Below are positions 1 to 8,158 of a stretch of 64,000 bases of DNA, one piece after another (within the stretch, counting starts at the first letter, position 1; every line of letters starts with the position of its first letter). The translations under genes were made by a program, and so were the position numbers. The notes below the pieces were generated by a model. The model worked only from the letters and a program-made list of their open reading frames with translations. It searched no databases and was not told the DNA's origin. Source of the stretch: Rhodococcus sp. WMMA185 (GTDB lineage: Bacteria; Actinomycetota; Actinomycetes; Mycobacteriales; Mycobacteriaceae). The DNA is taken from NCBI RefSeq assembly GCF_001767395.1, contig NZ_CP017014.1, positions 372,001 through 436,000 of the forward strand. The letters run 5' to 3'.

Positions 1-1
1 A

Positions 2-1123
2 CGGCAGGCCTTCCGAGTCATCGGCGCAGCCGTCGCCGGGCCACTGGTCGTTACGGCCATCGCGCTAGCCGTGATCGCGGACGCGTCCGCCGTAATTCCA
101 CTGTCCTCGCCGCACGCGCTCACGGCGTTCGCGTGGGTGTTCTTCGTGCACCTGCTCGCGGCGGCGATCGGAGTCGTTGCCGCGACATGGCCGACGCTCG
201 GCGCGCACGTACCGTCTTGGGCCCGCGACGCGGTCCGGCCGGGACTGCGCGCGATGATGGCCATACTCGGCGCCGGTGCGGGCGCGGTCACGATTTCGCT
301 GCTGATGGGGTGGTCGACAGTCGGCTCGCTTCTCGAACGCGGCGATGACACCGTCGGAATGCTGGGGCTGACGATCCTGTCGGTGCTCTATCTGCCGAAC
401 GTCGTAGTCGGTGCCGCCGCTGCTCTCACGGGAGCGACTGCGCAATTCGGTGATGTCTCGGTCAGTGTCTTCGGTAACGTCGGCGGTTCGCTACCTCCGC
501 TGCCGCTACTCGGTGCGGTTCCCGACGGAGTCGCCGGTGGTTTCTGGCCGGCCTTGCTGGTGATTCCACTGCTGATCGGAGTCGTGCTCGGACGGGATTG
601 TGGGCGCCGGATCGACGGCCAGCAGGCCTTGTTCGCCGTGCTGATCGCGGCCGCCGGTGTGGGCATCATCTTGTCGGTACTCGGACTCGTGTCGGGAGGC
701 AGGCTCGGTGCGTTCGGAATGGTTCAGTTCGGCTGGTGGGTCTTCGGGTTGCTGACGTTCGCGTGGCTGGCGTTCGCGGGGGCGGCGACGGCGGTAATCG
801 TGGTCTGGCACCACGGCCGCGGCGAAACCGGGGAAGCCGAGTCCGGGTTGGATGAGAAGGACGAGGAGCCTCGACTACCCGGCGCGCAGGACGTACGTGC
901 CATCGCCGCTCCAGTCGGCGAGGAGTCATCGATTCTGCCCGGTGACCCCGCTACCGGTGTCATAGAGGCCGAACTGGTTGATGACTCGGGCGCACCCACG
1001 ACATCCGAACCGCCGACGGTGGTTGCGGTTGGGGCCGGGGTCGTCGACGCGGAAATCGAAGTCGACGAGGTCGCGAACCCCGAAGTGGACCTGCCAGAGG
1101 AGTCCACACCTCCCAGCGACTAG
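2..1123 (+). CDS. perM: PerM-like DUF6350 integral membrane protein (5' truncated by window edge)
   Basis: The frame is open from the first bases of the window, so the N-terminus is missing. About 373 residues are visible. The first two thirds alternate hydrophobic helices (several transmembrane segments, e.g. around the AFAWVFFVHLLAAAIGVVAA stretch) with short polar loops, and the last 100 residues are a hydrophilic acidic tail rich in Glu, Asp, Val and Pro. This layout and the position immediately before purN-purH match the DUF6350 family, which includes M. tuberculosis PerM (Rv0955), a membrane protein linked to cell division and persistence. There is a gap of about 70 bases to purN, so cotranscription is possible. 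No catalytic motif is visible. Family call from architecture and synteny; function is inferred. Confidence 0.75.
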   Translation, partial: RQAFRVIGAAVAGPLVVTAIALAVIADASAVIPLSSPHALTAFAWVFFVHLLAAAIGVVAATWPTLGAHVPSWARDAVRPGLRAMMAILGAGAGAVTISLLMGWSTVGSLLERGDDTVGMLGLTILSVLYLPNVVVGAAAALTGATAQFGDVSVSVFGNVGGSLPPLPLLGAVPDGVAGGFWPALLVIPLLIGVVLGRDCGRRIDGQQALFAVLIAAAGVGIILSVLGLVSGGRLGAFGMVQFGWWVFGLLTFAWLAFAGAATAVIVVWHHGRGETGEAESGLDEKDEEPRLPGAQDVRAIAAPVGEESSILPGDPATGVIEAELVDDSGAPTTSEPPTVVAVGAGVVDAEIEVDEVANPEVDLPEESTPPSD

Positions 1124-1190
1124 GCTCTTGGGCGGTTGGCGTTTCGACCGCCACCTTGCCACTCGTCCTTCGGTTCACCCGGCCTAACGA

Positions 1191-1880
1191 TTGTTCAGGA
1201 GTAGAGCGCTGACTTCCTCGCGTGACCACCTCAGGCCTACGACGGAGGCTTCGGACTCGTCGGTGGCGCGCCCACCCGCGCGGGTCGTCGTACTCGCATC
1301 TGGTGCGGGAACCCTGTTGAAGTCGCTGATCGAGGCGTCGAGGGCCGACGGGTACCCGGCGAAAATCGTCGCCGTTGGCGTCGACCGCGACTGCGGCGCC
1401 ATCGAGCACGCGGAGGCCGCGGGGGTCGAGCACTTCCGCGTCAGCCTCTCCGAGCATACGGACCGGGCCGCCTGGGATACCGCACTCACCGAGGCCGTGG
1501 CGGCGCATCAGCCATCGCTTGTCGTATCGGCCGGATTCATGAAGATCCTCGGTCCCGTGTTCCTGGGCCGCTTCGGTGGGCGAATCATCAATTCGCATCC
1601 CGCGTTGCTGCCTGCATTTCCTGGCGCGCACGCGGTCCGCGATGCGCTGGCGTACGGCGTGAAGGTGTCGGGATCGACTGTCCACCTGGTGGATGCCGGA
1701 GTGGACACGGGCCCGATTCTCGCGCAGGAGGCTGTGCAGGTGCTCGACGGCGACGACGAACCGACGCTGCACGAGCGAATCAAGACTGTGGAGCGACGAA
1801 TGCTGGCGGAGGTTGTCGCCGCTGTCGCGACACGTGGAGTTGTATCCGATGGACGAAAGGCCGTGATCCCGAGTGAGTGA
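1191..1880 (+). CDS. purN: Phosphoribosylglycinamide formyltransferase
   Basis: PurN transfers the formyl group of 10-formyl-tetrahydrofolate to GAR, the third step of purine synthesis. The protein has the nucleotide-binding start [15 protein letters not shown], the catalytic block [18 protein letters not shown] with Asn and His, and the downstream [14 protein letters not shown] segment with the catalytic Asp. The core begins about residue 30, so the first residues are poorly defined. A TTG at 1191 is the longest canonical start but has no ribosome binding site. An AGGAG at 1197-1201 sits seven bases before an in-frame CTG at 1209, which would give a protein starting M-TSSRDHL; a GTG at 1263 is a shorter alternative. 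The stop overlaps the purH start by eight bases, indicating translational coupling. Confidence 0.93.
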   Translation: MFRSRALTSSRDHLRPTTEASDSSVARPPARVVVLASGAGTLLKSLIEASRADGYPAKIVAVGVDRDCGAIEHAEAAGVEHFRVSLSEHTDRAAWDTALTEAVAAHQPSLVVSAGFMKILGPVFLGRFGGRIINSHPALLPAFPGAHAVRDALAYGVKVSGSTVHLVDAGVDTGPILAQEAVQVLDGDDEPTLHERIKTVERRMLAEVVAAVATRGVVSDGRKAVIPSE

Positions 1881-3429
1881 ACGCAAGGCGGTACGCCGAG
1901 CGCTGGTCAGCGTTTACGACAAGACCGGTCTGGTCGAACTGGCTAAGGGCCTGCACGAGGCGGGCGTCGAACTGGTGTCGACAGGGTCGACGGCAGCAAA
2001 GATCGCCGACGCAGGCATCCCCGTCACCCCCGTGGAATCGCTGACCGGGTTCCCCGAGTGCCTCGAGGGTCGGGTCAAGACCCTGCATCCTCGGGTCCAT
2101 GCCGGCGTCCTCGCCGACACCCGCAAGCCCGATCACCTTGCGCAACTAGAGGAACTCGGGATCGAGGCGTTTCAACTGGTGGTAGTGAACCTCTACCCGT
2201 TCACGCAAACGGTCGCGTCGGGTGCGACACCGGACGAGTGTGTCGAGCAGATCGACATCGGCGGGCCTTCCATGGTCCGCGCCGCCGCGAAGAATCACCC
2301 GTCGGTGGCGGTTGTGGTCGATCCCGCACGCTACGACGACGCGCTCACAGCCGTCGCGAACGGCGGATTCACTCTGGTCGAGCGCACCGCCCTCGCTGCT
2401 GAGGCGTTCGCGCACACCGCGTCTTACGACGTCGCGGTCGCGAGTTGGATGGCATCGACACTGGTCGAGCAAGGCGATTCGCAGTTTCCGGAATGGGCAG
2501 GTGCTACGTGGGACCGCTCGGCGGTGCTGCGGTACGGCGAGAACCCGCACCAGGCTGCCGCTCTGTATGTGAATCCGGCCGAGCCGGCGGGACTTGCGCA
2601 AGCTGAGCAGTTGCACGGCAAGGAGATGTCGTACAACAACTACACCGACTCGGACGCGGCGTGGCGAGCAGCCTACGACTTCAGCGAGCCCGCCGTGGCG
2701 ATCATCAAGCACGCGAACCCGTGCGGCATCGCGGTCGGTGCGGACATCGCGCAGGCGCATCGTAAGGCGCACGCCTGCGATCCGGTCAGCGCCTACGGCG
2801 GCGTGATCGCGTCCAACCGCGAGGTGACCGTCGAGATGGCCGAACAGGTCGCCGAGATCTTCACCGAGGTAATCATCGCACCGGCGTATGCCGACGGGGC
2901 CCTCGGTGTGCTGCAGCGGAAGAAGAACATCCGTGTTCTGCTGGCGGAGGCTCCGACGCGGTCTGGCGTTGAGTTGCGCGCGGTGTCTGGTGGAGTCCTG
3001 CTCCAGGAGCGCGACGTCCTCGACGCCGACGGCGACAATCCCGCCGGGTGGACTCTCGTGGCCGGCGACGCCGCGGACGAGCAGACCCTGAGAGATCTCG
3101 AGTTTGCGTGGCGCGCATGCCGAGCGGTGAAGTCGAACGCGATCTTGCTGGCCTCCGAGGAAGCTTCGGTCGGCGTTGGCATGGGTCAGGTCAATCGCGT
3201 CGACTCTGCGCACCTCGCAGTTCAGCGTGCCGGAGACCGAGTGGTCGGGTCAGTAGGCGCGTCGGATGCGTTCTTCCCGTTCCCGGATGGCTTGCAGGTA
3301 CTTGCGAACGCCGGCGTCAAAGCCGTCGTGCAGCCTGGTGGGTCCGTCCGCGACAACGAAGTAATCGACGCGGCCAAGGAAGCTGGGATCACCATGTACC
3401 TGACGGGCGCGCGACACTTCGCCCACTAG
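1873..3429 (+). CDS. purH: Bifunctional AICAR formyltransferase / IMP cyclohydrolase
   Basis: PurH catalyses the last two steps of IMP synthesis. The N-terminal IMP cyclohydrolase (MGS-like) domain covers roughly residues 1-190 with [15 protein letters not shown] at its start and [16 protein letters not shown]. The AICAR transformylase domain follows, with the conserved [13 protein letters not shown] motif (catalytic Lys-His) and the C-terminal [15 protein letters not shown] segment. At 518 residues it has full family length. The GTG start at 1873 overlaps the end of purN, so purN-purH is an operon. The downstream gene is convergent and only three bases away. Confidence 0.97.
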   Translation: MSERKAVRRALVSVYDKTGLVELAKGLHEAGVELVSTGSTAAKIADAGIPVTPVESLTGFPECLEGRVKTLHPRVHAGVLADTRKPDHLAQLEELGIEAFQLVVVNLYPFTQTVASGATPDECVEQIDIGGPSMVRAAAKNHPSVAVVVDPARYDDALTAVANGGFTLVERTALAAEAFAHTASYDVAVASWMASTLVEQGDSQFPEWAGATWDRSAVLRYGENPHQAAALYVNPAEPAGLAQAEQLHGKEMSYNNYTDSDAAWRAAYDFSEPAVAIIKHANPCGIAVGADIAQAHRKAHACDPVSAYGGVIASNREVTVEMAEQVAEIFTEVIIAPAYADGALGVLQRKKNIRVLLAEAPTRSGVELRAVSGGVLLQERDVLDADGDNPAGWTLVAGDAADEQTLRDLEFAWRACRAVKSNAILLASEEASVGVGMGQVNRVDSAHLAVQRAGDRVVGSVGASDAFFPFPDGLQVLANAGVKAVVQPGGSVRDNEVIDAAKEAGITMYLTGARHFAH

Positions 3430-3432
3430 CGA

Positions 3433-3648
3433 TCAGGCCGCCGTTCGGCCCTCGCGTTCGTGCGGTGAGTCGGCGATGACGATCCGAGCGGCGCCTCGAC
3501 TGCGTATCTCGCTGATCAACTCACTGAGCGCTGCCTTGTCCCTGTCTCCCGAATGCGAGAGGTCGAGGGTCACGGCGTGGCCGGTGAGATCGTCGGGCAG
3601 GTCTATCTGCGGGGGTGCAGTCGACAGTTGGTTGATTCGTAGTTTCAT
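3433..3648 (-). CDS. Small hypothetical protein, 71 aa
   Basis: The ATG at 3648 is preceded by a strong ribosome binding site (GAGGAGC, seven bases spacing), which fixes the start although the frame stays open further upstream. The protein begins MKLRINQLSTAPPQIDLPDD and contains a short beta-alpha pattern (HAVTLDLSHSGDRDKAALSE, then SRGAARIVIAD) that resembles the C-terminal half of a STAS-like domain, but it is too short for a secure call. It converges on purH with a three-base gap. A hairpin followed by a T-rich tract lies 25-60 bases upstream of its start on the same strand, which could act as an attenuator. Function unknown. Confidence 0.6.
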   Translation of the reverse strand: MKLRINQLSTAPPQIDLPDDLTGHAVTLDLSHSGDRDKAALSELISEIRSRGAARIVIADSPHEREGRTAA

Positions 3649-3673
3649 TCGGTGCTCCTCATAGCGAATAGGT

Positions 3674-3709
3674 AAAAGAAAGGCACCCGGAGGCTTTGCC
3701 TTGGGTGCC
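3674..3709 (-). terminator. Hairpin plus U-tract upstream of the 71-aa gene
   Basis: Read on the minus strand, arms GGCACCC/GGGTGCC (3703-3709 and 3682-3688) enclose a second stem AGGC/GCCT, and the structure is followed at once by TTTCTTTT (3681-3674). This is the form of an intrinsic terminator. No convincing gene ends just upstream of it on this strand, and a gene with a strong ribosome binding site starts about 25 bases later, so it may be a leader attenuator rather than a gene-end terminator. Confidence 0.6.
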
Positions 3710-3952
3710 CGAGAGTGAATTGATGGAAGTCTCAACATTCTCGGGGTGCGCTTGACGCTGTTCCGGTCTTGCCGGCAAAGCAGCGACGCCATACGGGTAC
3801 GAACGCGAAGCGCGCGTGAAGCTGCGTCATCGGTATACCCTTCTTCTTCCGTCGTGCTCATGTGGTAGCCGACGGTACCCGACTGGCTAGTGGTTCGCAC
3901 CCGTAATTAATTTCCGACTGCGCACAAATGCAGGATTACGCTCGAGATTCCT
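3710..3952. other. Non-coding stretch with no gene recognised
   Basis: Between the hairpin and the degraded gene at 3953 there is no frame with convincing codon use. The minus strand stays open in frame with the 71-aa gene (a possible MSTTEEEGYTDD start at about 3861 without a ribosome binding site), but the translated residues look random. A perfect 10-base palindrome TTGCCGGCAA lies near 3769-3778. It probably contains the promoter and leader of the minus-strand small gene. Confidence 0.4.
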
Positions 3953-4616
3953 GTGCAGATGTGCGCATTCGTGGCGCTGTGGATGGTGGGTGCCGTTACT
4001 TTCCGGCGCCTGCATCGAGACGTATACGTGTGTCGGAGCGTCGAGGTCACTGCGATCTCGCGTGCACGCGCTGCGTGGTTGTGGGCAGGGGGAGGTGCTG
4101 TTCTTGCTGGGTACTCGGCGGCTGCCGTGCACGGAACCCGTTGGATCGGTTCGGGAGAGTGGGCCACCCTGATCCGAAAAGGTAGTAGGCGATCCGTGGA
4201 CGGCGTCACGGTGCGCTCCGACACGCAGTTGCCGGAGGAGGTGTGCGGGCGAACGCGGTCTAGTGCGACTACGAAACGTTCTCGGCCTCGTCGATCCGGG
4301 CGCCGAGTCGCCTCCCGAGACGAGGACTCGCTTCCTGTTGATCCGTGCAGGTCTGCCGGCGCCCTCCACTCAGATACCGATCGCCGACCTGTCTGGTCGG
4401 ATCTTTGCGCGTGCGGACATGGGCTGGGAGCGGTGGAGGGTGCTCGTCGAATTGACGGCATACAGCAGGCGGGCGCTCCCGTGTGAGTGCGCAGAAGTGC
4501 AGGAGACCATCCGACGTTTGGCTGCAGAACTGCGCATTCGCTCGGGCGGGGCGGGAGCCGAGCGCTACAGTGCCGCGATCCACCTACTGAACGGTTCGGT
4601 GAACTCTGCGGAATAG
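3953..4616 (+). pseudogene. Degraded AbiEi/DUF559-type hypothetical protein
   Basis: Two frames each carry one half of a protein type common in Rhodococcus and mycobacteria (N-terminal AbiEi-like helix-turn-helix segment, C-terminal DUF559 endonuclease-like domain). Frame 2 from about 4000 to 4240 reads FRRLHRDVYVCR, SRARAAWLWAGGGAVLAGYS, AAAVHGTRWI and VTVRSDTQLPEEV. Frame 3 from about 4270 to 4540 reads NVLGLVDPGAESPPETRTRF, LLIRAGLPAPSTQIPIAD and RIFARADMGWERWRVLVEL. The middle of the family is missing between the halves, the frames differ, and the final catalytic EYDG-type segment is replaced by unrelated sequence. This is a gene remnant with an internal deletion and frameshift. Family name from memory of related proteins. 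Confidence 0.6.
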
Positions 4617-5530
4617 GGCAGAGGCTCGACGTAGTCCGGTCCGGTGGACGGGCGTTCTCCGACGTCCTTGAGGACGTGATTGGCGTTGGTCATCAGAACG
4701 GATGTCAGAGCGGTGTGCGCGAGTGCCTCGTTCAGGCCGGCGACGTCCGTGAGCTTCACCTGGATGTCCTTGGCGGAGCAACTTGTGAGGACGGGGAAAC
4801 CGGCGGGAAGCTGACCGGCCAGGGCTCGCGGATCGAGTGCGTCTTCCTCGGCGAGGGCCTTCGCATTCGCGTGGACCAGGCCGGCGTTCTGTAGCGGTTC
4901 AGGCAAGTCGTCCGGGATCGTTCCGGAGGTGCGGAGCGATTCGACGGTGTCATCGAGCGCTAGTCGAAGTTGGTCGGCCAGTTCCACCGGCAGTTGCCCG
5001 GCGCCGACGACGGCGTCGAGTTGGTCGTGGATCTGGGTGGTGAGCAGGTCGAGAAGTCGGACGCTCAGAGGCTCGAGGAGGCCCACGGCATGTACGCGTG
5101 AGGCCGGTTCGTCGGTGGCGAGGGCCAGCGCGACGAGGGCGCCGTCGCTGTGTCCTATCACGATGAGCCTGGAGGGGTCGATGCCGGGTTGGGCGGCCAG
5201 GAAGTCGAGGCCCGCCGACGCTGCGTTTATGAACGTGCTGAAGCCGAGACTGCCGACCTCGTCGACCTCGTACGGGCCGAGAGCGGTCTCGCCGCTGCCG
5301 ATCTTGTCGTAGCGCAGGCTCGCGACGCCGTGCTGTTCGAGCAGGTCGGCGAGGAAGCGGAGGGTTCCGATGTCACCGGGGAGCAGCGCGCTGTCGCCGT
5401 TGCGATCGGTCGGTCCACTGCCCGCGAGCAGCAATGCGGCGGGGGCGGCTGCGTTTGCGTGATCGGGTGTGCGCAGGCTGCCGTAGTAGGTAACGGCATC
5501 GCTGTCGAAGGTGATCTCGATGTCAGGCAT
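4565..5530 (-). CDS. Alpha/beta hydrolase family protein
   Basis: Predicted serine hydrolase of 321 residues. The N-terminal AALLLAGSGPTDRNGDSA segment forms the oxyanion-hole loop, the nucleophile elbow is LIVIGHSDGALVALALA (Gly-His-Ser-Asp-Gly), and a C-terminal NANHVLKDVGERP segment offers the catalytic His. No signal peptide or transmembrane helix is visible, so it is probably cytoplasmic. Substrate unknown. Its 3' end overlaps the tail of the degraded gene at 3953-4616, and the IS200/IS605-type relic lies just upstream of its start, so it sits within an accessory, rearranged stretch. ATG start at 5530. Confidence 0.85.
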   Translation of the reverse strand: MPDIEITFDSDAVTYYGSLRTPDHANAAAPAALLLAGSGPTDRNGDSALLPGDIGTLRFLADLLEQHGVASLRYDKIGSGETALGPYEVDEVGSLGFSTFINAASAGLDFLAAQPGIDPSRLIVIGHSDGALVALALATDEPASRVHAVGLLEPLSVRLLDLLTTQIHDQLDAVVGAGQLPVELADQLRLALDDTVESLRTSGTIPDDLPEPLQNAGLVHANAKALAEEDALDPRALAGQLPAGFPVLTSCSAKDIQVKLTDVAGLNEALAHTALTSVLMTNANHVLKDVGERPSTGPDYVEPLPYSAEFTEPFSRWIAAL

Positions 5531-5572
5531 GGGGACTGTCTACCAGTTCGCAAAATCTACTCGGAACGAGAT

Positions 5573-5615
5573 CTCAGCGCTGAGTAGCGAGGAACCCCGG
5601 TCCTTCAGGGCCGGG
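5573..5615. repeat. Left-end palindromes of TnpB relic
   Basis: Two adjacent structures: a perfect 12-base palindrome CTCAGCGCTGAG (5573-5584) followed by TAG, then a hairpin with arms CCCGG/CCGGG around the 10-base loop TCCTTCAGGG (5596-5615). The same loop recurs in a hairpin at 6212-6231 after the TnpB remnant, and GCTGAGTAG occurs at both 5579-5587 and 6226-6234. These look like the ends of an IS200/IS605-type element. Confidence 0.6.
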
Positions 5616-5694
5616 AGGAATCGCGTCCTCTGGTCGGTAGTGCACGAGTAGCTGAACGGCCACTGCGCACGTTGCGGTTCCGGTCCCCCGCAAT

Positions 5695-6177
5695 TTGTCG
5701 GAGGTCACTGTTACGGTCCGGGGTGTGAAGCAGGTGGTGCGCGTGAAGGTGCTGGCCGATGCCCAGCAACTCGACGCTGTGGTGCGCACCCTGGCCGTGT
5801 GCAATGACACCGCCACCCTGGTGGCTCGCATCGCCCATGAGAGGCGGGTGTTCCGGCGGCGTGATCTGCGGGCGATCACCTACGCCACCGCCCGCGAGCA
5901 TGGTGGGTTGGGTGCTCAGGTGGCGCAGTCGGTGATCCGGAAGGTCGCCGACTCGTACACCAGCCTGCGCGCCAACCTGCGGAACGGCAGGTACGGGCCG
6001 AAAGGGTCGCGGCGTCGGGCGCGGGTGGAAAACCTGCCGATCCGGTTCCGCCCGGATGCGGCGCAACCCTTTGATGACCGGTGCCTGTCCTACGCAGACA
6101 TTGTCGGCTCGCACAACATCGCACACCGAGCCGCCGAAGACTACCGGGCCCAGTCAACGGTCCCTGGCGCGGCGTGA
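5695..6177 (+). pseudogene. tnpB: TnpB (IS200/IS605 OrfB-type) transposase-associated nuclease, internally deleted
   Basis: The first about 130 residues match the N-terminal half of actinobacterial TnpB proteins (VVRVKVLADAQQLDAVVRTL, then LRAITYATAREHGGLGAQVA, then a basic GSRRRARVENLPIRFRPDAA). Immediately after PFDDRCLS the sequence jumps to YADIVGSHNIAHRAA, which in intact proteins is the C-terminal RuvC III segment. The central part, with the first two RuvC acidic residues and the zinc ribbon, has been deleted at about 6088 without loss of frame. The product of up to 160 residues cannot be an active nuclease. A GTG at 5725 is an alternative start. Flanking hairpins suggest that both element ends remain. 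Confidence 0.75.
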
Positions 6178-6211
6178 CCCCCGACAGCCAGTCGGGTGTT
6201 ACAGCTGCAAG

Positions 6212-6234
6212 CTCAGTCCTTCAGGGCTGAGTAG
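6212..6234. repeat. Right-end hairpin of TnpB relic
   Basis: Arms CTCAG (6212-6216) and CTGAG (6227-6231) enclose TCCTTCAGGG, the same 10-base loop as the left-end hairpin whose stem is CCCGG/CCGGG. The stem bases changed in a compensated way while the loop stayed constant. TAG follows the hairpin, as it does the left palindrome. In intact elements the guide RNA scaffold ends near this position. Confidence 0.6.
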
Positions 6235-6346
6235 TTGACAGAAGCATCACAGAACTCTCACAAATCCGGTGACTAGCGTCTTTCATTGTCAGTTGTCCCA
6301 ACAGATTACGTCCGGGATGAGCCGCGACTCCAGGAAGGACCGCACC

Positions 6347-6661
6347 ATGAACGTCGTCCAACTCACCTCCGGTGATTTCGCCGCCGCCGTGTTCTCTCCC
6401 GACTTCGTCGATGCTGGATTCGATCGAGAGGCGATTGCACGGATTCATCGCGGAGAGCACGACGAGTGGGTGACCGTACTTGCAGGTTCGGGGATGTTCT
6501 CCAACCGCGAGGTCGCGGACATGGTGCGCTCGTGGCGAGCCAATCCGCGACTGCTGTTCGATTCCCTTCTGGTGGAGGCCGATCAGGTTACGAAGCAGTA
6601 TTGCCACGCCATGTGGTGCGAGTTGGACGGCTTCTCGTCGTATGACGTGTCGGCAGCATGA
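6347..6661 (+). CDS. Hypothetical protein, 104 aa
   Basis: The ATG at 6347 has a good ribosome binding site (AGGAAGG) and gives a protein starting MNVVQLTSGDFAAAVFSPDF. It is mostly helical and slightly acidic, with a CHAMWCELDGFSSY segment near the C-terminus, no signal peptide and no membrane helix. I do not recognise the family. It lies between the TnpB relic and the MoxR-like gene, with about 110 bases to the latter. Confidence 0.7.
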   Translation: MNVVQLTSGDFAAAVFSPDFVDAGFDREAIARIHRGEHDEWVTVLAGSGMFSNREVADMVRSWRANPRLLFDSLLVEADQVTKQYCHAMWCELDGFSSYDVSAA

Positions 6662-6760
6662 ATGACCCGGTGAGAACCGAGATCGCTCTTCGCCGAGCCA
6701 CGTGGACGACTCGGGTGGCCGACACGGCTGAGCGGGCGTACCTATTTGCTCGCACCCCGG

Positions 6761-6766
6761 TAGCTT
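6761..6766 (+). promoter_or_regulatory. -10 box, leaderless start of MoxR-like gene
   Basis: TAGCTT ends six bases before the GTG at 6773 and no ribosome binding site is present. A leaderless transcript would place the transcription start at the start codon. Confidence 0.45.
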
Positions 6767-6772
6767 GGTGTG

Positions 6773-8158
6773 GTGACGTCATCGGAATCCAGGCCCTCTA
6801 CTGTCGGTGAACTCCGCAAGTCCGGCCATGTCCAACGACCCGTCAAGGAAGAGATTCGGGCGAATCTGCTCGAGGTCCTGCGTGACGGCCGTGATCCGTG
6901 GCCCGGCATCGTCGGCTTCGAAGAGACCGTGTCACCACAGCTCGAGCGGGCCCTCATTGCCGGTCATGACGTTGTACTCCTCGGAGAGCGGGGGCAGGGC
7001 AAGACCCGGCTTCTCCGTACACTCGCTCAACTCCTCGACGAATGGACTCCGGTGATTGCCGGTTCCGAACTCGGGGAGCATCCCTATGAGCCGATCACCC
7101 CGGCCTCCATCCGGCGGGCGCGCGAACTCGGGGACGACCTGCCGATTGCCTGGAGGCACCGCAGCGAACGGTACTCGGAGAAACTCGCGACACCCGATAC
7201 GTCGGTGGCAGACCTCGTCGGTGACGTCGATCCGGTCAAGGTCGCCGAGGGGCGGAGCCTGGGCGACCCCGAGACCATCCACTTCGGTCTCGTTCCCCGC
7301 GCCCATCGAGGAATCGTCGCCATCAACGAGCTGCCAGATCTCGCCGAACGCATCCAGGTGTCGCTGCTGAACGTGATGGAGGAACGTGACATCCAGGTGC
7401 GCGGGTACAGCCTCCGCCTCCCGTTGGACGTCTTGATGGTCGCCAGCGCCAACCCCGAGGACTATACGAACCGCGGTCGCATCATCACCCCGCTCAAGGA
7501 CCGGTTCGGTGCCGAGATCCGTACCCACTACCCAACTCGCCTCGAGGACGAGGTCGCAGTGATCGTCCAGGAGGCCAACCTCACCGCCGAGGTGCCCGAG
7601 TACCTTCTCGAGATCCTGGCCCGATTCACCCGCCTGCTTCGGGAGTCGACGTCGGTCGATCAGCGGTCGGGGGTGTCCGCCCGTTTCGCGGTGGCCGGCG
7701 CAGAGACCGTCAGTGCTGCGGCAGTGCATCGTGGTGCGGTGTTCGGCGAGGTAGACCCGGTGGCGCGACCGGTGGACCTCGAGACCGTCATCGACGTCCT
7801 GCGGGGCAAGATCGAGTTCGAGTCGGGCGAAGAGGGGCGTGAGACCGAGGTTCTCGAGCATCTGCTGCGCCGGGCCACCGCCGACGCTGTTCGGACCAGG
7901 CTCGGCGGCATCGATCTGGCCGAACTCGTGGCCGCTGTCGAAGAGGGTGAACCCGTGGTGACCGGTGAGCGAATTACCGCGAAGGCCCTGTTGAACGAAC
8001 TTCCCGAACTCGATGTCTTGGGCGAACTGGCCGAGCGTTTGGGTGCCGAGTCCGACGGTGAGAGGGCCGCGGCCGCGGAATTCGCGCTCGAAGGCCTGTA
8101 CCTGGCGCGCCGGATCTCGAAGAATCCCGACGCCTACGGACAGACGGTCTACTCGTAA
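6773..8158 (+). CDS. MoxR-type AAA+ ATPase (magnesium chelatase ChlI-like, Rv0958-type)
   Basis: AAA+ ATPase of 461 residues. The P-loop is LGERGQGKTRLL (about residues 70-82), preceded by IVGFEETVSPQLERALIAGH; Walker B/sensor elements lie in GIVAINELPDLAERIQVSLL and VLMVASANPEDYTNRGRIIT. The C-terminal half is helical and acidic. MoxR-type ATPases remodel or load metals into partner proteins, usually with a VWA-domain partner, and that partner is the next gene, whose ATG overlaps this stop by one base. The pair is syntenic with Rv0958-Rv0959 downstream of purH. GTG at 6770 is an equally possible start one codon earlier. Client protein unknown. Confidence 0.9.
   Translation: MTSSESRPSTVGELRKSGHVQRPVKEEIRANLLEVLRDGRDPWPGIVGFEETVSPQLERALIAGHDVVLLGERGQGKTRLLRTLAQLLDEWTPVIAGSELGEHPYEPITPASIRRARELGDDLPIAWRHRSERYSEKLATPDTSVADLVGDVDPVKVAEGRSLGDPETIHFGLVPRAHRGIVAINELPDLAERIQVSLLNVMEERDIQVRGYSLRLPLDVLMVASANPEDYTNRGRIITPLKDRFGAEIRTHYPTRLEDEVAVIVQEANLTAEVPEYLLEILARFTRLLRESTSVDQRSGVSARFAVAGAETVSAAAVHRGAVFGEVDPVARPVDLETVIDVLRGKIEFESGEEGRETEVLEHLLRRATADAVRTRLGGIDLAELVAAVEEGEPVVTGERITAKALLNELPELDVLGELAERLGAESDGERAAAAEFALEGLYLARRISKNPDAYGQTVYS

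Noticed and set aside
960-1886. Minus-strand open frame (308 codons) across perM end and purN
   Set aside because: Shadow of purN; no recognisable domains.
5695-6177. Active TnpB nuclease
   Set aside because: The in-frame deletion removes two RuvC acidic residues and the zinc ribbon, so activity is not credible.
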